DNA of 51,793 nucleotides, taken from the NCBI GenBank assembly GCA_043763625.1, contig JAYULL010000079.1:1-51793 (forward strand), given 5' to 3'. The notes below the pieces were generated by a model that was not told where the DNA came from, made no database searches, and worked only from the letters and a program-made list of their open reading frames with translations. Every line of letters starts with the position of its first letter. Position 1 is the stretch's first letter. Shown piece by piece: positions 36,511 to 45,134 of the stretch. Source of the stretch: Rubrolithibacter sp043763625 (GTDB lineage Bacteria > Bacteroidota > Bacteroidia > Sphingobacteriales > Sphingobacteriaceae). A program made the position numbers and the translations under genes.

Positions 36511-37026
36511 ATGAAAATTTGTACTCTAATTTTTACTGCAGCGGCAGCCGTATCTATGTTAATTACTAATAATGTTAGTGCCCAGAACTCTGAGCCTGCC
36601 GGAGATTCCAAAGCACTTCGTTTAGGAGTGGGTTTAAGCTTGGGTGCACCTACAACTAAGGGTTATAATTTTGCTGTGGGCGGAGATTTACGCTTACAAA
36701 AAGATTTTTCCGGCAATGTTTCCGGCTTACTTTCTGCCGGCTATACTAATTTTTCTGCCGAGGGTGAAAATCTGGGAAGTTTCGGATTTATTCCTGTTAA
36801 AGTCGGTGTTAAAGTATTCCCGATGGCTAAATTTTATGTTTCAGGAGAGCTTGGAGCCGGTATTCCGACTGACAATGAAAGCAAAACTGCTTTTCTTTGG
36901 GCTCCCGGCGTAGGTTACGGATTTAACAATGGTCTTGATGTAGGTCTTCGTTACGAAGGTTTCGAAGTAAAAAACGCAAGCCTCGGCCAAGTCGCATTAA
37001 GATTTGCATACGGGTTCAAATTGTAA
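36511..37026 (+). CDS. Small outer membrane beta-barrel protein
   Basis: This 171-aa protein has a signal peptide (residues 1-25, ending NNVSAQ) followed by short alternating beta strands with aromatic ends (LRLGVGLSLGAP, GLLSAGYTNFSA, FGFIPVKVGVKVFP, KFYVSGELGAG) and a C-terminal LGQVALRFAYGFKL. This is typical of an 8-stranded OmpW/OmpA-like barrel. ATG 36511 is preferred to an upstream ATG (36445) because it begins a clean signal. It lies 109 bases after the giant adhesin and is followed by a terminator. It may be structural or assist the adhesin; no PorP/SprF signature is seen. Confidence 0.8.
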   Translation: MKICTLIFTAAAAVSMLITNNVSAQNSEPAGDSKALRLGVGLSLGAPTTKGYNFAVGGDLRLQKDFSGNVSGLLSAGYTNFSAEGENLGSFGFIPVKVGVKVFPMAKFYVSGELGAGIPTDNESKTAFLWAPGVGYGFNNGLDVGLRYEGFEVKNASLGQVALRFAYGFKL

Positions 37027-37050
37027 ATTATCTTAAAACGTTATCTTAAC

Positions 37051-37080
37051 AGGCTGTCTTTATTAGGACGGCCTTTTTTG
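37051..37080 (+). terminator. Intrinsic terminator after the barrel gene
   Basis: An 8-bp stem AGGCTGTC / GACGGCCT (one G-U pair) with an 8-base loop is followed by a T run, 24 bases after the stop codon. Confidence 0.85.
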
Positions 37081-37322
37081 TTTTATTTTTTCTTGCACCC
37101 GAATGTTTAGGAGTAGCGTTCCGATAAAAATACTAAGGGTAATAGGGTTTTAATTATCACTGAAGATTTTTCTAAGTTTGCTTAGTTTAATACCCGCTGT
37201 TAAGTTTATCGGGGGCTAAAAACTAAAGAGGCACCAAAATGAAATTTTGCCCGGACACTTATTGTTTGATTTGAAAAGAAAATTGCTATTCAAAAATATT
37301 CCCTACTCGAAAAGAAAAATAA

Positions 37323-37901
37323 ATGAACAAAGTTTTCATAGAAAATAAGGCTTTTGATAAAGTTGATTTTAAAAGCGAAAACTTAACTGTAGCGGAGTAT
37401 GAAAGCTGTTCGTTCAAAAACTGCAATTTCGCGGAAGTAGACTTAGGGAATATTACTTTTGCCAACTGTGATTTTGTGGATTGCAATTTGAGTTTGGCGC
37501 ATACGGCAAATACAGCTTTTAGAGAAGTACAATTTATACGATGTAAAATGCTCGGTTTACGTTTTGACAATTGCAACAAGTTCGGCTTGTCTTTAAAATT
37601 TGAGAAGTGTTTGCTTAGTCATTCGTGTTTTTTCAAAACAGCAATAAAGCAAACTTCTTTTAACGCCTGCGGGTTAATGGAAGCTGATTTTACTGCATGC
37701 AATTTAACGGGCGCTGCATTTACGGCTTGTGATTTAGCAGGAGCACTATTTTACAACACAATACTCGAAAAGGCAGATTTTCGCTCTGCTTATAATTATG
37801 TCATCGACCCCGAAAATAATTCGATCAAAAAGGCCAAATTTTCAATACCCGAAGTTGCCGGATTATTAAAAAAGTATGAGATTTCAATAGAAGGTTTTTA
37901 A
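37323..37901 (+). CDS. Pentapeptide repeat protein
   Basis: This 192-aa protein is built of A(D/N)LxF-type pentapeptides from residue about 10 to 160 (SFKNCNFAEVDLGNITFANC, DFVDCNLS, DFTACNLTGAAFTACDLAGA), which fold as a right-handed quadrilateral beta-helix. It ends with the capping region ADFRSAYNYVIDPENN, IKKAKFSIPEVAGLLKKYEI seen in many Qnr/McbG-like members. The family includes DNA-gyrase-protecting DNA mimics, but many members have no known role and this protein is not obviously acidic along its faces. A quinolone function should not be assumed. It stands alone between two intergenic stretches. Confidence 0.88.
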   Translation: MNKVFIENKAFDKVDFKSENLTVAEYESCSFKNCNFAEVDLGNITFANCDFVDCNLSLAHTANTAFREVQFIRCKMLGLRFDNCNKFGLSLKFEKCLLSHSCFFKTAIKQTSFNACGLMEADFTACNLTGAAFTACDLAGALFYNTILEKADFRSAYNYVIDPENNSIKKAKFSIPEVAGLLKKYEISIEGF

Positions 37902-38475
37902 AACGCAGAGATACATGGCAAAGTAACGCTTCCTGAGTTTGCTGTCCCGATGCAAGCGAAGGTTGAAAAAGTTGCCGCAAAAGTTTTTACGGCTAAAGGA
38001 CGATACAGAATTAAGTTGATACATTTATTGTTCGTAATTACCAGGACACAGCCAAAAGGAGTCTAAGAAATTAGGATTTTATACAAGCACTAAGACTAAC
38101 AATTGCTGTTCGGAGAAATAATCTAACATCCGCTGCTAATATTGTCTTTTGAAAAAATCTGCTAGAGAGCAGAACTTCACTTTTTCTACAGGAAGTGAAA
38201 TTAAATTTCCGTTATGAAGTATATCAACCTCCCTTTCATTTCTAAACAATACTTGGCGCAAAATACTGTCGTACAAAATATATTCAATCATTCTCCAATT
38301 AGTTTTGTGCTGTTTGTTACGTTGCCGGATTTTTATTTGTTCCCTTAACTTATTCACACTTCTAGCGTTATCCACATTCTCGGTTGTGGAAATGTAACTC
38401 AACGGGGAGTATTGCGTACAAAAGCTTTCACGACGCTAAAAAAAGTATTTATAAGCTATACTTATACTCTCAAAT
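37902..38475. other. 574-bp region with one uncertain minus-strand frame
   Basis: Besides the doubtful 88-aa frame at 38136-38402, it has a 38-codon plus-strand frame from ATG 37950 judged to be chance. A small inverted repeat GCCG...CGGC lies near 37973-37992. The start of the region (ACGCAGAGATACATGGCAAA) resembles degenerate intergenic repeats of Bacteroidota. No RNA gene is recognised. Confidence 0.3.
38136..38402 (-). CDS. Uncertain 88-aa hypothetical protein
   Basis: This is an open frame of 88 aa with mixed, protein-like composition. Its basic N-terminal half (KLREQIKIRQRNKQHKTNWR) is followed by a predicted strand pair (REVDILHNGNLISLPVEKV). No family, signal or membrane segment is recognised. 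It diverges from the response regulator gene at 38476, sharing 73 bases of upstream sequence. It may be a genuine small gene, a remnant or chance. Confidence 0.3.
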   Translation of the reverse strand: MSYISTTENVDNARSVNKLREQIKIRQRNKQHKTNWRMIEYILYDSILRQVLFRNEREVDILHNGNLISLPVEKVKFCSLADFFKRQY

Positions 38476-38874
38476 ATGTTATCTAAAAAACAAACCGTAC
38501 TTGTTATTGAAGACGATCCGGGACTGTTATATTCAATAACCGAGGCCTTAGAAATGGAAGGTTTCGAAGTTGTAAGTTCCACAAATTCGTCACCGCTACA
38601 TTCTTTGGATATCATAAACCCTGATTTAATTATTCTCGATCATTTTTTGGGTAACTCTTTAGGGCAAACCATTTGTAAAGAACTTAAAGAAGATTTTGAA
38701 GCTTCTCACATTCCGGTAATCTTGATTTCAGGCACTTCGAACCTTGAAGAAATAGCATTTGCTTGCAAAGCAGATGCTTATCTTAAAAAGCCCTTTTCCG
38801 GAAAGTTGCTTGTAGCTGAAGTCAAAAAGCTATATGCCCAATTAATCAAAATTCAAGTTACACCCATCTTATAA
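38476..38874 (+). CDS. Single-domain response regulator
   Basis: This 132-aa receiver domain has no output domain. It has Asp13-Asp14 (VIEDDPG), phosphoacceptor Asp55 (LIILDHFLGN), Ser85 (ILISGTS) and Lys105 (YLKKPF). It converges on the LytTR regulator gene, and the two coding regions overlap by 17 bases at their 3' ends. No histidine kinase is next to it on the same strand. It may serve as a phosphate relay or act by protein contact. It is not obviously a close paralogue of the regulator at 29675. Confidence 0.9.
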   Translation: MLSKKQTVLVIEDDPGLLYSITEALEMEGFEVVSSTNSSPLHSLDIINPDLIILDHFLGNSLGQTICKELKEDFEASHIPVILISGTSNLEEIAFACKADAYLKKPFSGKLLVAEVKKLYAQLIKIQVTPIL

Positions 38875-39604
38875 GGAAACCTGCAAACGCTTCTTTGTAT
38901 TGATCCGTTATAACTATATTGATAGACGCTATATTTACGGAATTTTTTGTAACTGATTTTATCCTTTCCAGTGATACAATATAAGAACGGTGAATTCGCA
39001 GGAACTTTCGTACCGGTAATTTTTCTTCCATTAATTTTAGACTTATTAGCGATAGCAGCGGTTTAGCTTCTCCTGCCAAATGTATTTTAACATAGTCTTT
39101 TAAACCTTCAATGTAGATAATATCCTTTAAGGCAACTTTAACGAGTTGATATTCTACTTTTAAAAACAGATATTCTTCATCTTGTTTACCGGAGTTATTC
39201 AAATTCTTTCGATCTTCAGCCGAATGAAGGAGTTCAAAGTGGGTAAGCGCCTTATTGGCAGCTTTAGAAAAATCTACGTAGTTAAAAGGCTTTAAAAGGT
39301 AGTCTATTGCGTTTACTTTATATCCTTCTACAGCAAATTGATCGAAAGCTGTCGTAAATATTATTCCCGCCCGGTCAATAACATTTCCTTTGTCTAAAAT
39401 CCGTGCTAACTCTATTCCGCTTAAATCAGGCATTCTTATATCCAGAAAAATTAAATCAATCTGATTTTCGTGAACTGCACGAAGAGCTTCAACTGCATTA
39501 GAAAATTTTCCGATAAGTTTTAAAAAAGGCGTTTGCTCGATAAATGAACAAAGTAAGCCTAAAGCTAAAGGCTCATCGTCAACCGCTATGCATTTTAATG
39601 TCAT
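38858..39604 (-). CDS. LytTR-family response regulator
   Basis: This 248-aa protein has an N-terminal receiver (Asp9-Asp10, Asp55 in FLDIRMPD, Thr84-Thr85, Lys105 in LLKPF) and a C-terminal LytTR DNA-binding domain (about 145-240: IIYIEGLKDYVKIHLAG, FLRIHRSYIVSLERI). It is the partner of the kinase encoded directly upstream, with a 4-base ATGA overlap between kinase stop and regulator start. LytTR regulators bind paired direct repeats in promoters. The adjacent divergent TonB-dependent receptor gene is a plausible target, by context only. Confidence 0.95.
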   Translation of the reverse strand: MTLKCIAVDDEPLALGLLCSFIEQTPFLKLIGKFSNAVEALRAVHENQIDLIFLDIRMPDLSGIELARILDKGNVIDRAGIIFTTAFDQFAVEGYKVNAIDYLLKPFNYVDFSKAANKALTHFELLHSAEDRKNLNNSGKQDEEYLFLKVEYQLVKVALKDIIYIEGLKDYVKIHLAGEAKPLLSLISLKLMEEKLPVRKFLRIHRSYIVSLERIKSVTKNSVNIASINIVITDQYKEAFAGFLIRWV

Positions 39605-40656
39605 CCTAAATCTATTTCTAAATCGACCGTAAAAAGCAAATTTACTTTGTCTTCTTTTACATTTAACTTGTACTTTTCCGGATAAAGCAGGTCTAATCGT
39701 CTTCGAGTATTAGCCAAACCAATCCCGGTTTCTTCGAATATTGCGCCTTTTTCTTTTAATAAAGTATTGCTGACTTTCACAATCAAAAGCTGCCGGCGTT
39801 GCTCGATACTTATTGTTATTCGACTGAGGTGCAATGTGCTTACCCCATGTTTAAAAGCATTTTCAATAAAAGGCAGTAAAAGCATAGGGGCAATTTGGAA
39901 ATCTTCCGGCGGTTCCGGGAACTTTTGAGTTAGTTGAACTTCATCGGTAAGTCTTAACTGCATAAGCCTGACGTAATCTTTGATGAAGGAAATCTCCTTG
40001 CTCAAGAGCGTATTACCGGCTTGCGTTTCGTATAACACATAGCGCATCATGTGAGATAGTGTGTACAAAGCGTCGGCGGCGGAACCGGAATTGGCAACCG
40101 TTAAGGCATAAATGCTATGCAGGGTGTTAAAGAAAAAATGCGGGTTAATTTGAGCCTTTAAAAAAAGCAATTCTGATGTTATTTTCTCCTGCTCCAATTC
40201 CTGCCTGATTTGAGCATCTTTTTGCCATTTTCGAACTGCAGCTATACCGGTGCTTACGGCTACTACAAGCAGAGTAGTAAGCAAAACAAACATGTCGAAA
40301 TAGTGCTTAGTTCCCTTTCGCTTTTTATGATGGTTAAAAGCTTTATCCATCAGCTCGGGCAAGTTTATTGCATTTTCAAATAATCTGATTCCAAAAACCA
40401 GCAGCAGTACTGCAAAACTAATTACCAAAAGATAGGACCCGGTTTTATTTTTAAAAAGAAGTTTTGGAACAAAAACCGCGGAGTTGAGTTGATAAAGTCC
40501 GATCCAAAGGATGAACAGAACCGATTGTCTGATCCAAAATGCATCGGGAAGAGATCGATCCCAACTTAAAGGCTGCAATAGAAACAGTGCTAAAGCTAAA
40601 ATTAAGATCAGATTGATCAATAACGAAATATTCTGTTTAATTGATAAGAAACTCAT
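39601..40656 (-). CDS. LytS/YpdA-type sensor histidine kinase
   Basis: This 351-aa kinase has about four N-terminal membrane helices (residues 10-135), a short linker coil, the His_kinase dimerisation motif QINPHFFFNTLHSIY with phosphorylatable His173, and an HATPase domain (LLPFIENAFKHG, GIGLANTRRRLDLLYP). It lacks an obvious sensory domain other than the membrane region. It forms a two-gene operon with the LytTR regulator. A TAAGTTTG box on the minus strand lies 19 bases upstream of its start. Confidence 0.94.
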   Translation of the reverse strand: MSFLSIKQNISLLINLILILALALFLLQPLSWDRSLPDAFWIRQSVLFILWIGLYQLNSAVFVPKLLFKNKTGSYLLVISFAVLLLVFGIRLFENAINLPELMDKAFNHHKKRKGTKHYFDMFVLLTTLLVVAVSTGIAAVRKWQKDAQIRQELEQEKITSELLFLKAQINPHFFFNTLHSIYALTVANSGSAADALYTLSHMMRYVLYETQAGNTLLSKEISFIKDYVRLMQLRLTDEVQLTQKFPEPPEDFQIAPMLLLPFIENAFKHGVSTLHLSRITISIEQRRQLLIVKVSNTLLKEKGAIFEETGIGLANTRRRLDLLYPEKYKLNVKEDKVNLLFTVDLEIDLG

Positions 40657-40674
40657 TTAACATGTTTGTAATAA

Positions 40675-40682
40675 CAAACTTA
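40675..40682 (-). promoter_or_regulatory. Bacteroidota-type -7 box upstream of the kinase gene
   Basis: On the minus strand it reads TAAGTTTG, matching TAnnTTTG. The nearest TTTG upstream is 25 bases away, wider than usual. Confidence 0.4.
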
Positions 40683-40866
40683 CATTATGCTATTTATATG
40701 CCGGCACCAAATCTGCCGGAGTTTAAAGTTTATCGACAGGGCGTGTTTTTTTGCCGATCAAGTGATTTTATAGAGACAACATTTTATTTCATCGACTTAA
40801 TTGTCCGGCCTGTCGTTTATTTTCTAAACCCCGTCTATTATGTTTTTTAACTAATTTTTGCGGGTT

Positions 40867-40874
40867 TACATTTG
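40867..40874 (+). promoter_or_regulatory. Bacteroidota-type -7 box upstream of the TonB-dependent receptor gene
   Basis: TACATTTG matches TAnnTTTG, ending 20 bases before the ATG at 40895. A T-rich stretch around 40843-40848 lies at the expected -33 distance. Confidence 0.5.
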
Positions 40875-40894
40875 AAACATCAATAAAGTATCTC

Positions 40895-43786
40895 ATGAAT
40901 AAGTTCGTCGCTATCGCTTTCTTTATTTTTTGTTTCCTGTTTTCAAATGCGCAGACACAGAACGGAAATGCTCGAGTTACCGGAACCTTAATTGATGCAG
41001 ACAACAAACAACCGGTAGGTTATGCTTCAGTTACCTTAGCCAATCCACAAACGGATAAACCCGTCAACGGAGCTTTAGCAGGAGACAACGGTAAATTCAG
41101 CGTAAATAAAGTAGAGCCGGGAACTTATAAGTTGATGATATCTTTCGTCGGTTATGAGACTAAAACCTTTCCTGCAATTCAGGTTAAAAGCAATAGCGAT
41201 AATATTAATTTGGGAAGTATAAGCTTAAAAGCTTCGAAAACCCAATTGAAAGAGGTTGTGGTTCAGGGGCAGCGAGCAATGTTTGAAGAGAAGGTTGACC
41301 GGACAGTTTATAATGCAGAAAACGATATCAGCAATAAGGGGGGAGATGCAACGGATGTTCTTCGAAAGGTTCCAATGCTCTCTGTTGATTTAGACGGAAA
41401 TGTGTCGTTGCGTGGAAGCCAGAATATTAAGGTTCTGATTAATAACCGACCTTCTACTATAACTGCAGGAAGTGTAGCTGACGCACTAAAGCAAATTCCG
41501 TCCGATTTAATAAAATCAGTAGAAGTAATAACGTCGCCTTCGGCAAAGTATGATGCAGAAGGAACTGCCGGAATTATTAATATCATTACCAAAAAGAATA
41601 CGCTGAGAGGCGGTAATTTAAATATTGATTTAGGAGCCGGCTTACGCGGATCGAACCTGGGCTTACGCGGAAGCTACAAAGCCGGTAAGATGGGCTTTTC
41701 GTTAGGTGGTTTTGGCAGAGCAGGATACAACACTAACGGAAGTTTTGAAAATATACAAACAACTCTTTCAGGTGCCGCTAGAACTACTAAACAAGCAGCC
41801 GACACCAAAAATAACGGGATGTTCGGTAGATATTCTTTCGGCTGGGATTACGACATCAATGAAAAGAATTTTTTGACCACTTCCTTGCAATACGGCCTTC
41901 GAAATTTCAATAATTATCAAGACGGATTATTCAGGCAAAGTTTCGGAACCGGTTTCAGCAATCAAGATTTGCGAGATGTAGAATCAACCAATAATTCGGG
42001 CACTTTTGATATTGACGCTAATTTTACGCATACTTTTAAAAAGCCTGAACATGAATTAAGTGTGCTTACTCAATTTAGTCAGAATAACCAGACCAATAAT
42101 TTCTTTAACGCGATTTACAATAACGATCTCAATGCTATCGACAGTAGTTTGAAAAATATAAACGAAAGTTTTAATCGTGAAAACACCATTCAGCTTGATT
42201 ATCAAAACCCTATTACTAAAACGCAAATTCTGGAGATGGGCGCAAAACAAATTATACGTAAAGTAACGAGCGATTTTGAAACTTTTACCGCGGGCGCTTC
42301 GGGTGCATATCAACGCTCTACTGATGTAATACGCACTAACGCTTTTAATTATGATCAAAGAGTATCTGCCGGCTATTTGTCGTATACGCTGAATACACCG
42401 TCTAAGTTTAGTATAAAAACCGGTTTAAGATACGAGCATACAACTATCGACGCAGACTTTAAATCAGGCCCCGGTACAATTTCTATACCCGCATACGGAG
42501 TATTTGTGCCAAGTGTAAATCTTTCTCAAAGGCTTAAATCCGGGAACACAATTAAGCTTTCTTATAACCGAAGAATTTCTCGGCCATCCTTACAATTTTT
42601 AAATCCTAATCGTCAGTCCGCAAATCCTTTAAATATTACTGTCGGCAATCCGAATCTCGATCCCGAGCACACTAATAATTTTGAGTTGGGTTATAATGCT
42701 TTCATCCAAAAGACGTCACTTAATTTTTCGGTTTTTGCCCGTAATACAAACAATGCAATTGAAAGCATTAGACAATTAGTGGACAGCAATGCGATTAGAA
42801 CTACTTTTGATAATATCGGTACAGAAAACACTTACGGATTAAGTGTACACGGTAATGTAAACCTAGGCAAATTATCTTTTAACACGGGTATGGATACTTA
42901 TTATGCCGTATTGAAAAATAATGTTCCGGACGAGAAGCTCAGAGCTTCAAATTCCGGTATGGTTTATAACATTAGAGGAATGGGAACTTATACCTTAGGC
43001 AAAGGGTGGGGTTTACAAGCTTTCGGTTTTTACCGTGCCGGGGGTGTGCAGTTACAAGGAACGCAAGGGGGGTTCGGGATTTACAGTTTGAATTTACGTA
43101 GTGATATCAACAATAAAAGAGGAACTTTAGGCTTCGGTGCAGAAAATTTTTTCGGAAAATCAATAACTATAAAAAACACCCTCACTACTCCTGATATTAA
43201 CCAAAGCAGTATCGATGTTAGAAATAATTTAAGTTTTAGGGCAACATTCAGCTATAGAATAGGAAAAATTACAGCGGATCAGGGATCGGGAAGAAGAAAA
43301 AAATCCGTAAGTAATGATGACTTGAAAGGCGGCGGAGACAGCGGAGGCGGACAAGATGCGGCACCGGTGGCAGCCCCTGCAGGAGGACAACCGTCAAACG
43401 GACAATCATCAGGCGGCTCGCAAAAAAATCCCGGAAGTCAGGGACAGCGGCCGGGGGTAAATCCGGCGAAGGGAAAACGCGGGGTTCGTCCTTCACCAAC
43501 CCCCGACTCCACCAGAACACAAGAATGGAAAGGATTAACCAAAGGGGAGGGGATAGATAGCTTGAAGAACCAACCCCTGCCAAATGTAACACCGGATTCA
43601 ACCAAAAGTGACACTACTCAGATTCCAACTTTTGTTCCTAAAAAAGAAACAAATATCGACTCAACCGATGTTCCCAAGGAAAATCAAAAATCAAACTTGC
43701 CCGAGACGGTACCGGATTCGACTTCGGTCATCTCGCCTAAAAAGCCGCAACCTGATTCTAGCGCACCGAAGAAAGAAATAAAATAA
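40895..43786 (+). CDS. TonB-dependent outer membrane receptor-like protein with long disordered tail
   Basis: This 963-aa protein has a signal peptide (ending FLFSNAQ) and a CarboxypepD_reg-like domain (about 25-112; GTLIDADNKQPVGYASVTL, PGTYKLMISFVGYETKTF). A TonB plug follows (about 125-235; DVLRKVPMLSVDLDGNVSLR, VLINNRPSTI, KYDAEGTAGIINIITKK), then an outer membrane barrel of the OMP_b-brl_3 type to about residue 790 (LSFRATFSYRIGKI). Another roughly 170 residues are rich in Gly, Pro, Ser, Asp and Lys, with repeated PDST-like motifs. The substrate is unknown; no SusD partner is adjacent. It diverges from the LytS/LytTR operon. Confidence 0.9.
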   Translation: MNKFVAIAFFIFCFLFSNAQTQNGNARVTGTLIDADNKQPVGYASVTLANPQTDKPVNGALAGDNGKFSVNKVEPGTYKLMISFVGYETKTFPAIQVKSNSDNINLGSISLKASKTQLKEVVVQGQRAMFEEKVDRTVYNAENDISNKGGDATDVLRKVPMLSVDLDGNVSLRGSQNIKVLINNRPSTITAGSVADALKQIPSDLIKSVEVITSPSAKYDAEGTAGIINIITKKNTLRGGNLNIDLGAGLRGSNLGLRGSYKAGKMGFSLGGFGRAGYNTNGSFENIQTTLSGAARTTKQAADTKNNGMFGRYSFGWDYDINEKNFLTTSLQYGLRNFNNYQDGLFRQSFGTGFSNQDLRDVESTNNSGTFDIDANFTHTFKKPEHELSVLTQFSQNNQTNNFFNAIYNNDLNAIDSSLKNINESFNRENTIQLDYQNPITKTQILEMGAKQIIRKVTSDFETFTAGASGAYQRSTDVIRTNAFNYDQRVSAGYLSYTLNTPSKFSIKTGLRYEHTTIDADFKSGPGTISIPAYGVFVPSVNLSQRLKSGNTIKLSYNRRISRPSLQFLNPNRQSANPLNITVGNPNLDPEHTNNFELGYNAFIQKTSLNFSVFARNTNNAIESIRQLVDSNAIRTTFDNIGTENTYGLSVHGNVNLGKLSFNTGMDTYYAVLKNNVPDEKLRASNSGMVYNIRGMGTYTLGKGWGLQAFGFYRAGGVQLQGTQGGFGIYSLNLRSDINNKRGTLGFGAENFFGKSITIKNTLTTPDINQSSIDVRNNLSFRATFSYRIGKITADQGSGRRKKSVSNDDLKGGGDSGGGQDAAPVAAPAGGQPSNGQSSGGSQKNPGSQGQRPGVNPAKGKRGVRPSPTPDSTRTQEWKGLTKGEGIDSLKNQPLPNVTPDSTKSDTTQIPTFVPKKETNIDSTDVPKENQKSNLPETVPDSTSVISPKKPQPDSSAPKKEIK

Positions 43787-43852
43787 GTTGAATTAGGAGT
43801 TTAAACGAAAGCAGAGCGATTTAAATAGGAGTTGAAAGCGAAAAAGCAGTAG

Positions 43853-44011
43853 TTAGTTACTTTCTTCAACCTTTATATTTGCCGGTGCAATGCCTTCGAG
43901 ACGTCCTTCCAGATCGCAAATGTAACACAAGCGCATTAAAAGCTCTTCTCTTAATAAAGAAGTTTCTTGAAAATAATTTTCCTGAAGCAAGTTTTCAGCC
44001 GAAGTGTTCAT
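43853..44011 (-). CDS. 52-aa small soluble protein, hypothetical
   Basis: An ATG at 44011 opens a 52-codon frame rich in Glu and Leu: a helical stretch (AENLLQENYFQETSLLREEL), then LCYICDLEGRLEGIAP containing a CxxC pair. It has no signal or membrane segment and no recognised family. It lies downstream of the 80-aa membrane protein gene on the same strand after 86 bases. The composition looks coding. The CxxC could be redox or metal-binding, which is speculative. Confidence 0.45.
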   Translation of the reverse strand: MNTSAENLLQENYFQETSLLREELLMRLCYICDLEGRLEGIAPANIKVEESN

Positions 44012-44097
44012 ACAAGTGTTTTACGAGCTGTTCATATGTTTAGTTTCGAATCAACAGGAATAATTTTTACCTGTTTCCGTTAAAATGAAAGGCTTCT

Positions 44098-44340
44098 TTA
44101 GAAAATTTGGAGGTCCTCTTTCTTTTTATCCTCATAGCCCCATTCTTCTCCGTCTTGTAGTTCTTTGCCTGAATATGAACCAAAGCGAATAACCGTATAA
44201 ACCATCCAAATTACTATTACCGGAGAGAAGCTAAATATTGATACTAAAACAGAAGCCGAAAATTGAAGTTGTGCAAGAACAACATAAACAAGCAAATACA
44301 AGCTAACGGCTGTAATCGCGAAAGCAGGATTTTTAAGCAT
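44098..44340 (-). CDS. 80-aa membrane protein at the end of the cbb3 oxidase cluster
   Basis: The protein has two hydrophobic helices (ITAVSLYLLVYVVLAQL and SVLVSIFSFSPVIVIWMVYT), followed by an acidic and basic C-terminal tail (GKELQDGEEWGYEDKKKED). No named family is recognised, though similar short membrane proteins occur in Bacteroidota. It follows the SafE/DsbD_2-like gene after 101 bases, so it may be part of the same transcript. Confidence 0.6.
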   Translation of the reverse strand: MLKNPAFAITAVSLYLLVYVVLAQLQFSASVLVSIFSFSPVIVIWMVYTVIRFGSYSGKELQDGEEWGYEDKKKEDLQIF

Positions 44341-44441
44341 AGCTATACGTTTTATTGTATAACCCTCGCTGCCGGAAATTGTTGAACTTATTTCTATTAG
44401 TCAGTAGATAGAAGTTTGAAGGGCTACTTCACCGGCTTTAT

Positions 44442-45134
44442 CTAATGACAAACCGGAGCTTTGAGAGAAGTCTTTATTGCCGGACTCAGATATGGAATAT
44501 CCAAATTCATACCTCGTACAACAAACCATAGTCCCATAAACAACATAAAAACAGGAATAACTTTATTGATTCTTCGCCGAAAGGCAGGTTGGAGAAATCC
44601 GCTTCCAAGCATTGCAAGCAGCATTAATGGAGCAGTGCCTAAACCGAACCAAAACATGAACAAGACTGAGCCTTCTATACTTTCCGCTTGTAAAGCCCCC
44701 ACTAGGGCCAGGTAAACAAATCCGCAGGGAAGAAAGCCGTTAAGAACGCCGATAAAAAAATGCCCGGCTTTTTGCTTAAGTGCGTAGGAGAATAATCTAT
44801 TAAATACTTTGAGGAAGCCGGAAGAACCTTTCCACTTAACCGGATATTTTTTTAGTAAACGTGATAAGGCCGCCAAAACAATTAATATGCCGCTGACTAT
44901 GCTTACTGCTTGCTGCAACCCCGCAATCCAAAGTCGGTTGCCGATAATGCCGAGAATCAATCCTAATATAGAATAAGAAAGAATCCTTCCGGCATTGTAG
45001 CTCAACTTATCAAATAACATCGCCCAAAAACCCGACATTCTTGAAGGAACACCAAAAGCCAAAGGGCCGCACATACCTACGCAATGCAAACTGCCGAAAA
45101 GGCCGGTAAAAAATGCCAATGCGGGTAAATTCAT
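44442..45134 (-). CDS. SafE/DsbD_2-like membrane protein of the cbb3 cluster
   Basis: This 230-aa protein has six predicted helices and the signature GLFGSLHCVGMCGPLAFG near the N-terminus, typical of the sulfite exporter TauE/SafE (DsbD_2) family found at the end of Bacteroidota cco operons. Two Cys (HCVGMCGP) sit in the first helix, and a second conserved half reads IGVLNGFLPCGFVYLALVGAL. By context it is likely to help cbb3 oxidase biogenesis, perhaps thiol or copper handling, rather than export sulfite. Its start overlaps the stop of the ccoH gene by 4 bases (ATGA). Confidence 0.85.
   Translation of the reverse strand: MNLPALAFFTGLFGSLHCVGMCGPLAFGVPSRMSGFWAMLFDKLSYNAGRILSYSILGLILGIIGNRLWIAGLQQAVSIVSGILIVLAALSRLLKKYPVKWKGSSGFLKVFNRLFSYALKQKAGHFFIGVLNGFLPCGFVYLALVGALQAESIEGSVLFMFWFGLGTAPLMLLAMLGSGFLQPAFRRRINKVIPVFMLFMGLWFVVRGMNLDIPYLSPAIKTSLKAPVCH

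Noticed and set aside
37323..37901. Quinolone resistance (Qnr) label for the pentapeptide protein
   Set aside because: Pentapeptide repeats alone do not show gyrase protection; no Qnr-specific loops could be recognised by eye.
37950..38066. 38-codon plus-strand frame after the pentapeptide gene
   Set aside because: Basic, without domain or neighbour support; consistent with chance in AT-rich DNA.
40641..40850. 69-codon plus-strand frame upstream of the TonB-dependent receptor
   Set aside because: It overlaps the kinase start and the shared promoter region, with odd aromatic-rich composition and no family.
43269..43601. 110-codon minus-strand frame
   Set aside because: It is antisense to the low-complexity tail of the TonB-dependent protein and its translation is unlike a protein.
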